A DNA stretch of 9,600 bases. Origin: SAT2750 sp964476375 (GTDB lineage: Bacteria > Planctomycetota > Planctomycetia > Pirellulales > Pirellulaceae). Below the pieces are notes generated by a model. The model did not search any database, was not told where the DNA came from, and saw only the letters and a program-made list of their open reading frames with translations. Below, one piece after another: positions 1 through 6,700 of the stretch; within the stretch, counting starts at the first letter, position 1; each line of letters opens with the position of its first letter. The position numbers and the translations under genes were made by a program. Location of the stretch: assembly GCA_964476375.1 (NCBI GenBank), contig CAYYZW010000180.1, forward strand, positions 1 to 9,600, written 5' to 3'.

Positions 1-2
1 CC

Positions 3-674
3 CAGGCGGCGGTCAACAAGGACATGCGGCTGGATATTGCCCATGAGATCATGCGGCGGGGCGGGGCAGCCCAGATCCTGGTCCTGGAATATCCCGACAA
101 GACATATGTCGGCCAGTCGCTTGCCCAGCTGGCCGCCGCAGGGAAGTGTGACCAGGTGGAGATGGCTATCCGGCTTCAGCTGATGGGAGACCGGAATCGG
201 CCAGGAGGAGTTCGTCTGCGTGGTTTCTCCATGTCCGAGAAAGATGTGGCCGCCCTGGCCCGCCAGAACTGGACATGTACATCGACCGATGCGGCAATCA
301 CCCTCCCGGGTGACGGGCCGGTCCATCCCCGGTTTTATGGTGCCTTTCCTCGCAAGCTTCGCCGCTTTGCCCTGGAGCAGGAACTGATCACCCTGGAAGA
401 AGCCGTTCGGCTGTCGACATCCCTGACCGCGTCCGTGCTCGGACTGCCCGGGCGGGGAATAATAAAAGAAGGTTTTCATGCCGACCTGGTCGTTCTCGAT
501 CCGGCCCGGCTGCGTGACAGGGCGGATGCCTTTGAACCCCATCGTTATAGCGAGGGGATTGAACAGGTGCTGGTCGGGGGCGAACTGGTGGTGGATCGCG
601 AGCAGTCTATTGGCAAGCTGGCTGGTAGCGTCCTGGATCGCAATCAGCTGCGCCGTCCGGTCAAGAGGGACTAA
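3..674 (+). CDS. N-acyl-D-amino-acid deacylase (D-aminoacylase) family amidohydrolase, C-terminal part
   Basis: The 5' end lies outside the window: the frame is open from base 3, giving 223 visible residues, and the first in-window ATG (base 24) is internal. The visible part matches the end of D-aminoacylase-type amidohydrolases, metal-dependent enzymes that release D-amino acids from N-acyl-D-amino acids. Seen directly: a TSTDAA motif (visible residues about 93-98) at the place of the family's S-D catalytic aspartate motif, then HPRFYGAFPR (108-117), the helix LITLEEAVRLSTSLTA, and the closing beta-sandwich with GFHADLVVLDP, RLRDRADAFEPH and GIEQVLVGGELVV. The usual ending 'GRVLR' is here AGSVLDR. 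The family is clear, but the substrate is not; dihydroorotase-like or N-acyl-D-glutamate deacylase relatives share these motifs. It is probably the first visible gene of an operon, since the phosphodiesterase gene starts 4 bases after its TAA stop. Confidence 0.9.
   Translation, partial: QAAVNKDMRLDIAHEIMRRGGAAQILVLEYPDKTYVGQSLAQLAAAGKCDQVEMAIRLQLMGDRNRPGGVRLRGFSMSEKDVAALARQNWTCTSTDAAITLPGDGPVHPRFYGAFPRKLRRFALEQELITLEEAVRLSTSLTASVLGLPGRGIIKEGFHADLVVLDPARLRDRADAFEPHRYSEGIEQVLVGGELVVDREQSIGKLAGSVLDRNQLRRPVKRD
663..670 (+). promoter_or_regulatory. Ribosome binding site for the phosphodiesterase gene
   Basis: AAGAGGGA lies 8 bases before the ATG at 679, inside the last codons of the amidohydrolase gene. 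It supports ATG 679 as the start over the longer open frame from 478, which would overlap the upstream gene by about 200 bases and would put unrelated sequence in front of the signal peptide. Confidence 0.6.
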
Positions 675-678
675 TGTC

Positions 679-1515
679 ATGCAGACCTTGATCCGGCACA
701 TCTCTGTTCACATGTTCTGCCTGCTGGTCCTGGCAGGGATTGCCGGCGACAGGGAATGCGTTGCCCAGCAGGCGGCGGATCGGCCGCTGGTGGTGGCACA
801 CCGGGGCCTTTTGCGGGAATCGCCGGAAAACACGCTCTCGAGTTTTCGTGCCTGCCTGGAACTTCGGCTCGGTTTTGAAATGGACGTGCTTCGCAGCCGG
901 GATGGAAAGCTTGTTTGTATTCACGACCAGACCGTGGATCGCACCACCGACGGGGAGGGACGGGTCGATGAGCTGACATACCGGCAGATCCAGGACCTGG
1001 ATGCCGGCAGCTGGTTCGATGACAGGTTTGCCGGTCAGAGAGTCCCGTCGATCGATGCGGTCTTTCGGCTGCTGGCGGAGTACCCGAAAGCGGCAGTGCT
1101 GGTGGCGGTGGATATCAAGCAGGACGACACGAGGGTGGAGAGAGAACTGGTGCGACTGGCCCACCGTCATGGTGTGCTTGACCGGCTCCTGTTTATTGGC
1201 CGTGCGATCCTTGAAGAACCAGTACGTGAAAGACTGCGGAGGGCAGACGGCCGTGCCCATGTCGCCCGCGTGGCGCATGATAGCGAGGAACTTGTGGGAT
1301 CGATTGCCGACCCGCTGACGGACTGGGTCTATGTCCGTTACCTCCCCAGTGAGGAGGAGGTGAAGACAATTCACCAGAAAGGGAAACGCGTTTTTATTGC
1401 AGGCAGCAGCGTGGCGGGCCGGGAAGTGCTAAACTGGCGTCGAGCCAGGGAGATTGGCCTGGATGCGATCCTCACGGATTACTCCCTGGAACTGTCTTCT
1501 GAATTGCGGGAATGA
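679..1515 (+). CDS. Secreted glycerophosphodiester phosphodiesterase (GDPD family)
   Basis: This 278-residue protein should hydrolyse glycerophosphodiesters to glycerol-3-phosphate and an alcohol, probably outside the cytoplasm. Residues 1-29 look like a Sec signal peptide (basic start, core FCLLVLAGIAG, cleavage near CVA/QQ); there is no lipobox cysteine. The GDPD TIM-barrel motifs appear in order: VVAHRG (38-43, His41), SPENTLSSF (48-56), the metal-binding pair E67-x-D69 in GFEMDV, IHDQTVDRTTDGEG (81-94, His82), and the C-terminal GLDAILTDY (260-268). The position that usually reads E-x-K after the third strand is VDIK here (Asp145), a conservative change at a probable metal ligand. The length is usual for the family. 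The start is set by the ribosome binding site and the signal peptide; Met12 is a weaker alternative. The gene is 4 bases downstream of the amidohydrolase and 4 bases upstream of a small membrane protein, so the three are probably cotranscribed. The family is secure; the natural substrate is unknown. Confidence 0.92.
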   Translation: MQTLIRHISVHMFCLLVLAGIAGDRECVAQQAADRPLVVAHRGLLRESPENTLSSFRACLELRLGFEMDVLRSRDGKLVCIHDQTVDRTTDGEGRVDELTYRQIQDLDAGSWFDDRFAGQRVPSIDAVFRLLAEYPKAAVLVAVDIKQDDTRVERELVRLAHRHGVLDRLLFIGRAILEEPVRERLRRADGRAHVARVAHDSEELVGSIADPLTDWVYVRYLPSEEEVKTIHQKGKRVFIAGSSVAGREVLNWRRAREIGLDAILTDYSLELSSELRE

Positions 1516-1519
1516 AGCG

Positions 1520-1816
1520 ATGGATGCCCTGAAAACTCCCATCTGGATTCTTACCGGTGTCTTTTTTTTGCTGGCGGTGGTTCTGCGCCGTGAGAAAGAG
1601 ACGCTCCTGCTGCTGGTGATAACAACGGCCGTGATCGCCGCGTGGTCATTTCTTTGCGGATTGATGGCCTATTTTTCATGGCGAGAATCAGGCCAGCTGA
1701 ATCCTCGCTGGGTGATCTTTTTCCTGGTCAGCGCCGTGGTGGTGAAAGTCTCCTTTGACCGTTTCCGCCGACTTCGCAGCAAAACCGGAAAACCCCGCGG
1801 ACAGGGGATTCATTGA
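1520..1816 (+). CDS. Small three-helix membrane protein, unknown function
   Basis: I do not recognise this 98-residue protein. Three hydrophobic segments are visible: about residues 9-22 (WILTGVFFLLAVVL), 29-52 (rich in Leu, Val, Ile and Ala) and 64-79 (WVIFFLVSAVVVKVSF). The loop between the first two is charged (RREKE) and the C-terminal tail is strongly basic (RFRRLRSKTGKPR). By the positive-inside rule this predicts an outside N terminus and a cytoplasmic C terminus. The start ATG is 4 bases after the phosphodiesterase stop, with a weak purine stretch (GGGAA) upstream. A longer open frame from 1454 overlaps the previous gene in another frame and adds no sensible sequence. Position and strand suggest it is the last gene of the amidohydrolase-phosphodiesterase operon. 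It has no motif that would assign a role. Confidence 0.75.
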   Translation: MDALKTPIWILTGVFFLLAVVLRREKETLLLLVITTAVIAAWSFLCGLMAYFSWRESGQLNPRWVIFFLVSAVVVKVSFDRFRRLRSKTGKPRGQGIH

Positions 1817-1836
1817 CGGCCACCTGGGTGACCTGG

Positions 1837-2739
1837 TCAGTTGGTGGGATAGTTTTCCTTGTACCAGCGTTCCAGTTCCTCGGGCCAGGCGAAATGGCCC
1901 ACACGTGCCGGACGCAGGCCTCGCAGGTGAGCCTCCCGGCGGCGACGGGCAGGAATCACGTACCGCCACTGGTCATCCGGAAAGATTTCGGCGACCAGTC
2001 CCGCCAGGCGAGGATCGTACTGCTTGAGTTCCCTGCGGGTGTCGACGTGGTTGTGGTCATGGTCCGGGGCCCGGTTGGTATTGAACCAGCTCTGTACCCC
2101 CTCGGCCCAGTACTCGGCATGATTCGTGGAGGCGTACTTGTCCTTCCAGAGGCCCTCCTTCATGGCCATCTCATAGATTGCCTCCAGGCGGGAATCAAAG
2201 GTTGTATCGACCCGGTCCAGTCCCATGTGGTGCATGGCATGGGCAAACTCGTGGATCAGGATGTTCTCGGTATCATAAGGGTCCCCTGGCAGCTTGATTA
2301 GGTTCTCCTCGCCACAACTGACTGCCGGGCGCTCGGGCGTTGCTCCCAGACCCCGCGCACGCCGATCCCAGAAACGCGAGGGAGTCAGGTCGGAATGCTC
2401 GGGGACCTGGGTGGTTAATTCCTTGTGCCCCATGACAACAAAACGGGTGCGGGATCGGATAAGTGCCTGGCGGATATCCTCCCGACCGCGGAGCATCTTT
2501 TCGATCAGGTAGGCTGCCTCGCGAAGTGCGTAGTCCGAGACCTCGGCCGAAGAGATGACGGGGAACCCGCCGACGTCGACATGTTTCTGGTAAAAGTCAT
2601 CCAGTTGCCAGGACGTCCGAACCGCCTCTGGAACAGGGGTGACCCCGGGGACAGGGGGGGCGGCATTTAGTGTTCCGGACAACAGCAATGGCACCAGGGC
2701 CATGATTCGCCAGCGCATGTTCACGGTCTTGTTCTCCAT
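1837..2739 (-). CDS. Secreted zinc metallopeptidase (HExxH zincin, lethal-factor/ATLF-like motif pattern)
   Basis: This 300-residue protein has a probable Sec signal peptide (MRWR then IMALVPLLLSGTLNA, cleavage near residue 27) and should act outside the cytoplasm. The zinc site is seen directly: HEFAHAMHH (His163, Glu164, His167) and, 42 residues on, YASTNHAEYWAEGVQSWF, which offers Tyr202 and Glu209 (or Glu213). In anthrax lethal factor, as I recall it, HExxH is followed by a closely similar Y-x-x-T-N-x-A-E-x-x-A-E stretch, with Tyr728 in catalysis and Glu735 as third zinc ligand. Glu209 and Tyr202 fall at the matching places. A His/Asp-rich run (DHDHNHVD, 227-234) follows and could bind a metal. 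The C-terminal 60 residues are Arg- and Trp-rich. The ATG at 2739 is preferred over the GTG immediately before it; Met8 is also possible. There is no clear Shine-Dalgarno. It lies 67 bases downstream of the aldolase-family gene and converges on the small membrane protein gene with a 20-base gap. Peptidase activity is inferred; the substrate is unknown. Confidence 0.85.
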   Translation of the reverse strand: MENKTVNMRWRIMALVPLLLSGTLNAAPPVPGVTPVPEAVRTSWQLDDFYQKHVDVGGFPVISSAEVSDYALREAAYLIEKMLRGREDIRQALIRSRTRFVVMGHKELTTQVPEHSDLTPSRFWDRRARGLGATPERPAVSCGEENLIKLPGDPYDTENILIHEFAHAMHHMGLDRVDTTFDSRLEAIYEMAMKEGLWKDKYASTNHAEYWAEGVQSWFNTNRAPDHDHNHVDTRRELKQYDPRLAGLVAEIFPDDQWRYVIPARRRREAHLRGLRPARVGHFAWPEELERWYKENYPTN

Positions 2740-2765
2740 CACGGAATGAGTGGTCGTGACTGCAT

Positions 2766-2771
2766 CTTATA
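2766..2771 (-). promoter_or_regulatory. Possible -10 box for the metallopeptidase gene
   Basis: On the minus strand TATAAG lies 26 bases before the peptidase ATG. A TTGCTC sequence upstream could serve as -35 but the spacing is 19 bases, longer than ideal. It lies just after the terminator-like hairpin, so the peptidase gene could have its own transcript. Consensus-based and weak. Confidence 0.25.
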
Positions 2772-2774
2772 GCC

Positions 2775-2796
2775 AAAAAACTGCTGGTGGGAGCAA
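2775..2796 (-). terminator. Weak rho-independent terminator-like hairpin after the aldolase-family gene
   Basis: Read on the minus strand, TTGCT-CCCACC-AGCAG can form a 5-base-pair stem (one U-G pair) with a 6-base loop, directly followed by six T residues. It begins 10 bases after the stop codon of the upstream gene. The stem is short, so termination would probably be partial. Confidence 0.35.
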
Positions 2797-2806
2797 GACG
2801 GCCCGG

Positions 2807-3703
2807 CTAGCTGGCGAGCAGGCCGGTGTCGCGCATCACCTGCTCAAGTCGAATGACCTGTTCGGGAGGCATGGGGGGCATCGGGGAACGGGGACGGGTG
2901 CCGTCAAAACCGAGCAGGTTCAGTGCGGCCTTGACCCCGGCCGCACGGTAGGGCAGCATCACCGCGTCGATCTGCCAGACCTGCCGCTGCAGGTCCCTGG
3001 CCTCGTTATAACGGCCGGCCATGCCGAGTGTGAGGATCTCGTGCAGGGCCGATGGCCAGACATTGGAAAAGGCCGTGGTGGTGCCGTTACAGCCAATCAG
3101 GGTGCCGGCAAGAACAATGCTGCCATTGCAGATCCAGAATCGACGGTCGGCGGGGACATGGTCCCGCACGCGGGCCTCAAAACGGATGTCGTGATCTGTC
3201 ACGTAGCCAAAAACTCCCTCCAGGCTGGCAACCTCGCCGATCACCGCCTCGCTTGCTGCAGGTTCGCCTGCCAGTCCGAATCGTTCCGGATTGCACTGGT
3301 GCATCAACAGGACCGGGAGCGGACAACGTGGAAGAAGTTGCTGGAAATAAGGGCGAACTCGTTCCTCGGTGCGAGGAAAACGAACGCGAACCATCTCGGC
3401 ACCGGCAGCGGCAAAGGCCTCTGCTCGCCGGAGTGTCTCGGTCACCGACTCGCAGTCAATCCCGCCGACGACGAATCGCTGGGCATCCAGGCCACCGGCC
3501 ACGGTGCGAGTGATCGCCAGCTTTTCCTCCTCGCTGAGCATGTACTCCTCGCCGGTGGCACTGCCGACGATGAATCCGGTCAGCGGGCTCTGCATCCAGC
3601 GTTCAATATTCCGCCCGATGGCGTCATGGTCGACCCGGTCCTGGTCATCAAAGGGGGTCGCCATGGGGATGGTGACATGTGGGTCAATGGCAGGGATAGG
3701 CAT
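2807..3703 (-). CDS. Dihydrodipicolinate synthase/N-acetylneuraminate lyase family protein lacking the Schiff-base lysine
   Basis: This 298-residue protein has the length and motif order of the DapA/NanA class I aldolase family, whose members use a lysine Schiff base with pyruvate or a related keto acid. Seen: IPMATPFDD near the N terminus (12-20), GSATGEEYMLSEEEK (47-61, the place of the family's GTTGE..LS..E), VVGGI (78-82), VLLMHQCNPERFG (131-143, where YNVP is expected) and the C-terminal GVKAALNLLG (256-265). At the GIK motif the protein reads GVFGYVTDHD (163-172), so valine 168 replaces the catalytic lysine. Only two lysines remain in the protein, at 61 and 258, and neither is at the active-site position. 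The tyrosine of the usual YNVP motif is also absent. It may be a divergent enzyme with another mechanism or a non-catalytic relative. ATG 3703 is chosen because family homology starts there; the frame is open to 3796, but that would overlap the kinase gene. No clear Shine-Dalgarno is visible. It lies 53 bases after the kinase gene and may share its transcript. Confidence 0.88.
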   Translation of the reverse strand: MPIPAIDPHVTIPMATPFDDQDRVDHDAIGRNIERWMQSPLTGFIVGSATGEEYMLSEEEKLAITRTVAGGLDAQRFVVGGIDCESVTETLRRAEAFAAAGAEMVRVRFPRTEERVRPYFQQLLPRCPLPVLLMHQCNPERFGLAGEPAASEAVIGEVASLEGVFGYVTDHDIRFEARVRDHVPADRRFWICNGSIVLAGTLIGCNGTTTAFSNVWPSALHEILTLGMAGRYNEARDLQRQVWQIDAVMLPYRAAGVKAALNLLGFDGTRPRSPMPPMPPEQVIRLEQVMRDTGLLAS

Positions 3704-3756
3704 CAGGATGGTCCAGGAGATGGGCGATGGCACAACGAACTGGCTGGTGCCAGTGT

Positions 3757-6700
3757 CTACTTTTTTTCTTCGGCGTCCAGTGGTCTGGCGTCCCATAACC
3801 GGACGGTGGCGTCATAGCTTCCCGAGGCCAGCAGGTAACCCTCCGGGCCGAAACATACTGTGGTCACCTGCCTGTCGTGGCCGGAGAGAGTGAGGATGTC
3901 GCGTCCGGTGACGGCATCCCAGATCCGGATGGTGTTATCGGCCCCGGCCGATGCGATACGGTCGCCAGCGGGACTCCAGCAGGCGTCGAGGACAGGGCCG
4001 CTGTGGCCCTGGAGAGTCGTCAGGAGGTTGCCCTTTTTCGAATCAAGGACTCTCACCATCCCATCATTACAACCCGCGATGATCTGACGGTCATCCGGGC
4101 TAAACGAGACACTGTGAACCGGGCCCTTCTCGGTAACATCGATCGACAGCAGCCTGGATCGGCTGTCCAGCGACCAGCTGGTGACCTGCCGTCCGGAGGT
4201 ACAGGAGACGAGCTGGTTGCCTGCATGGTTAAAGGCAAGGTTCCTGACAATATTATCCTGCCCGGGGAAATGGTGTATCTCTGCACCGCTTACCGCATCC
4301 CATATCCGGATTGTCCTGTCACTCCCGCCGGTGGCGATAAGCTGGCCGTCATCGCTCAGGGCGACGCTGTGGATCACGCCCTCGTGGCCGCTGAGGACCA
4401 GGACCTGTTTCCCGCTGGAGGCATCCCAGATGCGGGCGGTGCTGTCAAAGCTGGCCGAGGCGACCCTGCGGCCGTTTCGCTGGAAGGCGACACTTGTTGT
4501 AAAACTGGTGTGTCCCTCGATGGTGGCCACTGGCTTGTCATTCAGAACATCCCTCACATCGACCATGCCGTTGTGGGTCCCGATGGCCAGCAGGGGGCCC
4601 TGCCCGCTAAAGGAGACGCTCGATACAATTTCCGCTGGACGCTGGAGGATGCGGCCGTGCTGGTCCGCTGTGGCATTCCAGATCCTGGTGCTGCCGTCGT
4701 CGCTGCTGCTGATAATCCGATTTCCGTCCGACGAGTAACAGATACTGTTGACCGGTCCGGTGTGTCCCTTGTAAGTGTGGCGCTGATTCCCGTTTGCCAG
4801 GTCCCAGACCGTGACAAGGCTGTTTTCACTTCCCGCCACGATTTTTTCCCCGTCGGGGTTATAGGACACGGTGCGAACCGGCCCGGCACCCTGCAAGAGA
4901 GTGAGCTGGTTGCCCGAGACAGGATCCCAGGATCGGACGGTGCCGTCGAAACTTCCTGTTGCCAGGCGGCTGCCATCGGGATGGAAGGCGATGCAGAGGA
5001 TCGGGTACTTGGGTCCCTTGAGGATGGCGACCTGCTCTCCGTTTTGGACATCCCAGACTCGAGCCGTTTTGTCATAGCTTCCCGAGCCAAGCCGCATCCC
5101 ATCGGAACGGAAAGCCACGCTCGAGACCGAGTCGGCGTGCCCACCAAGGATCAGCCGCTGTGTGCCCGTGGTGGCATTCCAGATCCTGATTGTCTTGTCT
5201 CGCGATCCAGATGCGATTTCTTTTCCATCCGGACTGAAGGCGACTGCTGTGACCGGGCCGCTGTGACCCTCGATGGTGACAAGTGCTTCACCCTCGGGGC
5301 TCTCAGTGGCTTCCGCGGTCCAGAGCCTGACTGTGCCGTCGTCGCTCGCGGAGACGAGGCGTGTGCTGTCGGGGCTGAAGGCGAGGCTGTTGACCGGGCC
5401 GCTGTGACCGCGCAGGGTCCGTTCCTTCCGGCCGTCGGAATGCCAGATGGTGATGTCCCTGCCCTTTCCTCCCGAGGCGATCCATTGTCCGTCCGGACTG
5501 GTGGCCACACTGTTTACCGGTCCGGTGTGAGTATCCAGAGTCAGCAGGTCGCTATGGCAGAGCCGCATCCAGTAGTACCACTCGTACCCCTTGAGCGCCT
5601 CGTCATCTGCATGCTGGGCCAGAAGCGTGAGCAGGTGACCAATATTGTTGGAATCCCAGTCTCGCTGGGCAAGGAGCATGTCGGTATTGTAAAGCTGCCG
5701 CCGCGTAAGCTGCGCACTCTGGCGAGCCCGCTGCGATTCCTCGCGAGCTTTTCGGGCCTCGCTGGCCGCGGTATTCCGTTCCCGTTGTGCGTCGCTACGA
5801 AGCCGCCTTTCCTCAGCGGCATTTGTGGTTTCCCGGATGGCAATCCACGTGCCCCCCAGTCCCACGAAGAGCAGCAGCAGGATGATAATCGCACTCAGAG
5901 CCGCCACGGCAGGTTTCCTCCTGCACCATCGCAGGCCCCGCTGAAGTGAACCGACAGGCCTGGCCTCGATGATCTTGCCCTCGAGCCAGTTATCCAGGTC
6001 GTCGGCCAGCTTTGCGGCATCGGGGTATCTTCCGGTGGGGTTTTTCTGCAGGCATTTCAGGCAGATCGTTTCCAGGTCACGTGGGATCGTGCTGTCCAGG
6101 GTGCGTGGAGAAGGCGCCTCTTCATGGATCACCTGGTGCAGCAGCATCCGTGTGACACCACGAAACGGGGGCTCGCCGGCAACCAGTTCGTACAGCAGGA
6201 CACCCAGCGAGTAGACATCCGCGCGGCGGTCCACGTGGTGGGCCTCGCCCCGTGCCTGCTCGGGGGACATGTAGGCGGGCGTGCCGAGTATTTTTCCCTC
6301 CACGGTGATCGTGATCTCCCCGGCCTCGCGCTTGGCAAGTCCGAAGTCCATCACCCGCGGCTGGTTGTCGGCGGTGATCATGATGTTGGACGGCTTTAAA
6401 TCACGATGGATGACACCATTCTCGTGGGCGTGGTGAAGGGCGCGGGCGACCGTGGAGCAGAGCTGTGCGGCCTCGCGGTTGGAGAAACGCCTGGCCGTCA
6501 GGTGGTCTGCCAGGGTGGCCCCCTCGATAAAATCGCTGACAATGTAGAGCGTGTCACCCTCGGAACCGACCTCGTGCACGGTCACGATATGGGGGTGGTC
6601 AAGCTGGGCCGTGGAGCGTGCCTCGCGGAGAAACTGTTCCCTGTTGCCCGCGCTGAAAAAATGCTGGCGGGGGATTTTCACGGCCACGATCCGGTCCAGC

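Noticed and set aside
478..678. N-terminal extension of the phosphodiesterase
   Set aside because: It overlaps the amidohydrolase gene by about 200 bases, encodes unrelated Trp/Arg/Ser-rich sequence and would bury the signal peptide; a ribosome binding site precedes ATG 679.
1562..1569. Run of eight T residues in the small membrane protein gene, considered as a phase-variation or slippage site
   Set aside because: It encodes Phe-Phe-Leu in a normal membrane helix and the downstream frame is well behaved; one T8 tract alone is not evidence of phase variation.
1817..1836. Possible bidirectional terminator between the convergent membrane-protein and peptidase genes
   Set aside because: Only a 4-base-pair CACC/GGTG hairpin without a T-run is visible, too weak to call.
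2801..2815. Near-palindrome around GCTAGC at the end of the aldolase-family gene, considered as an operator
   Set aside because: The symmetry is short and imperfect and includes the stop codon region; there is no second copy or nearby promoter to support a binding site.
3704..3796. N-terminal extension of the aldolase-family protein
   Set aside because: It would overlap the end of the kinase gene by 40 bases, and the extra 31 residues do not fit the family; homology starts at ATG 3703.
2750..3817. A 355-codon open frame on the plus strand
   Set aside because: It is antisense to the aldolase-family gene, which has clear family motifs; the plus-strand product has none and no ribosome binding site.
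3877..5949. A 690-codon open frame on the plus strand
   Set aside because: It lies entirely antisense to the WD40 region of the kinase gene. Its sequence is a repetitive Gly/Pro/Asp/Arg pattern mirroring the WD40 repeats, with no domain of its own; high GC and the repeat structure keep stop codons out of the frame.
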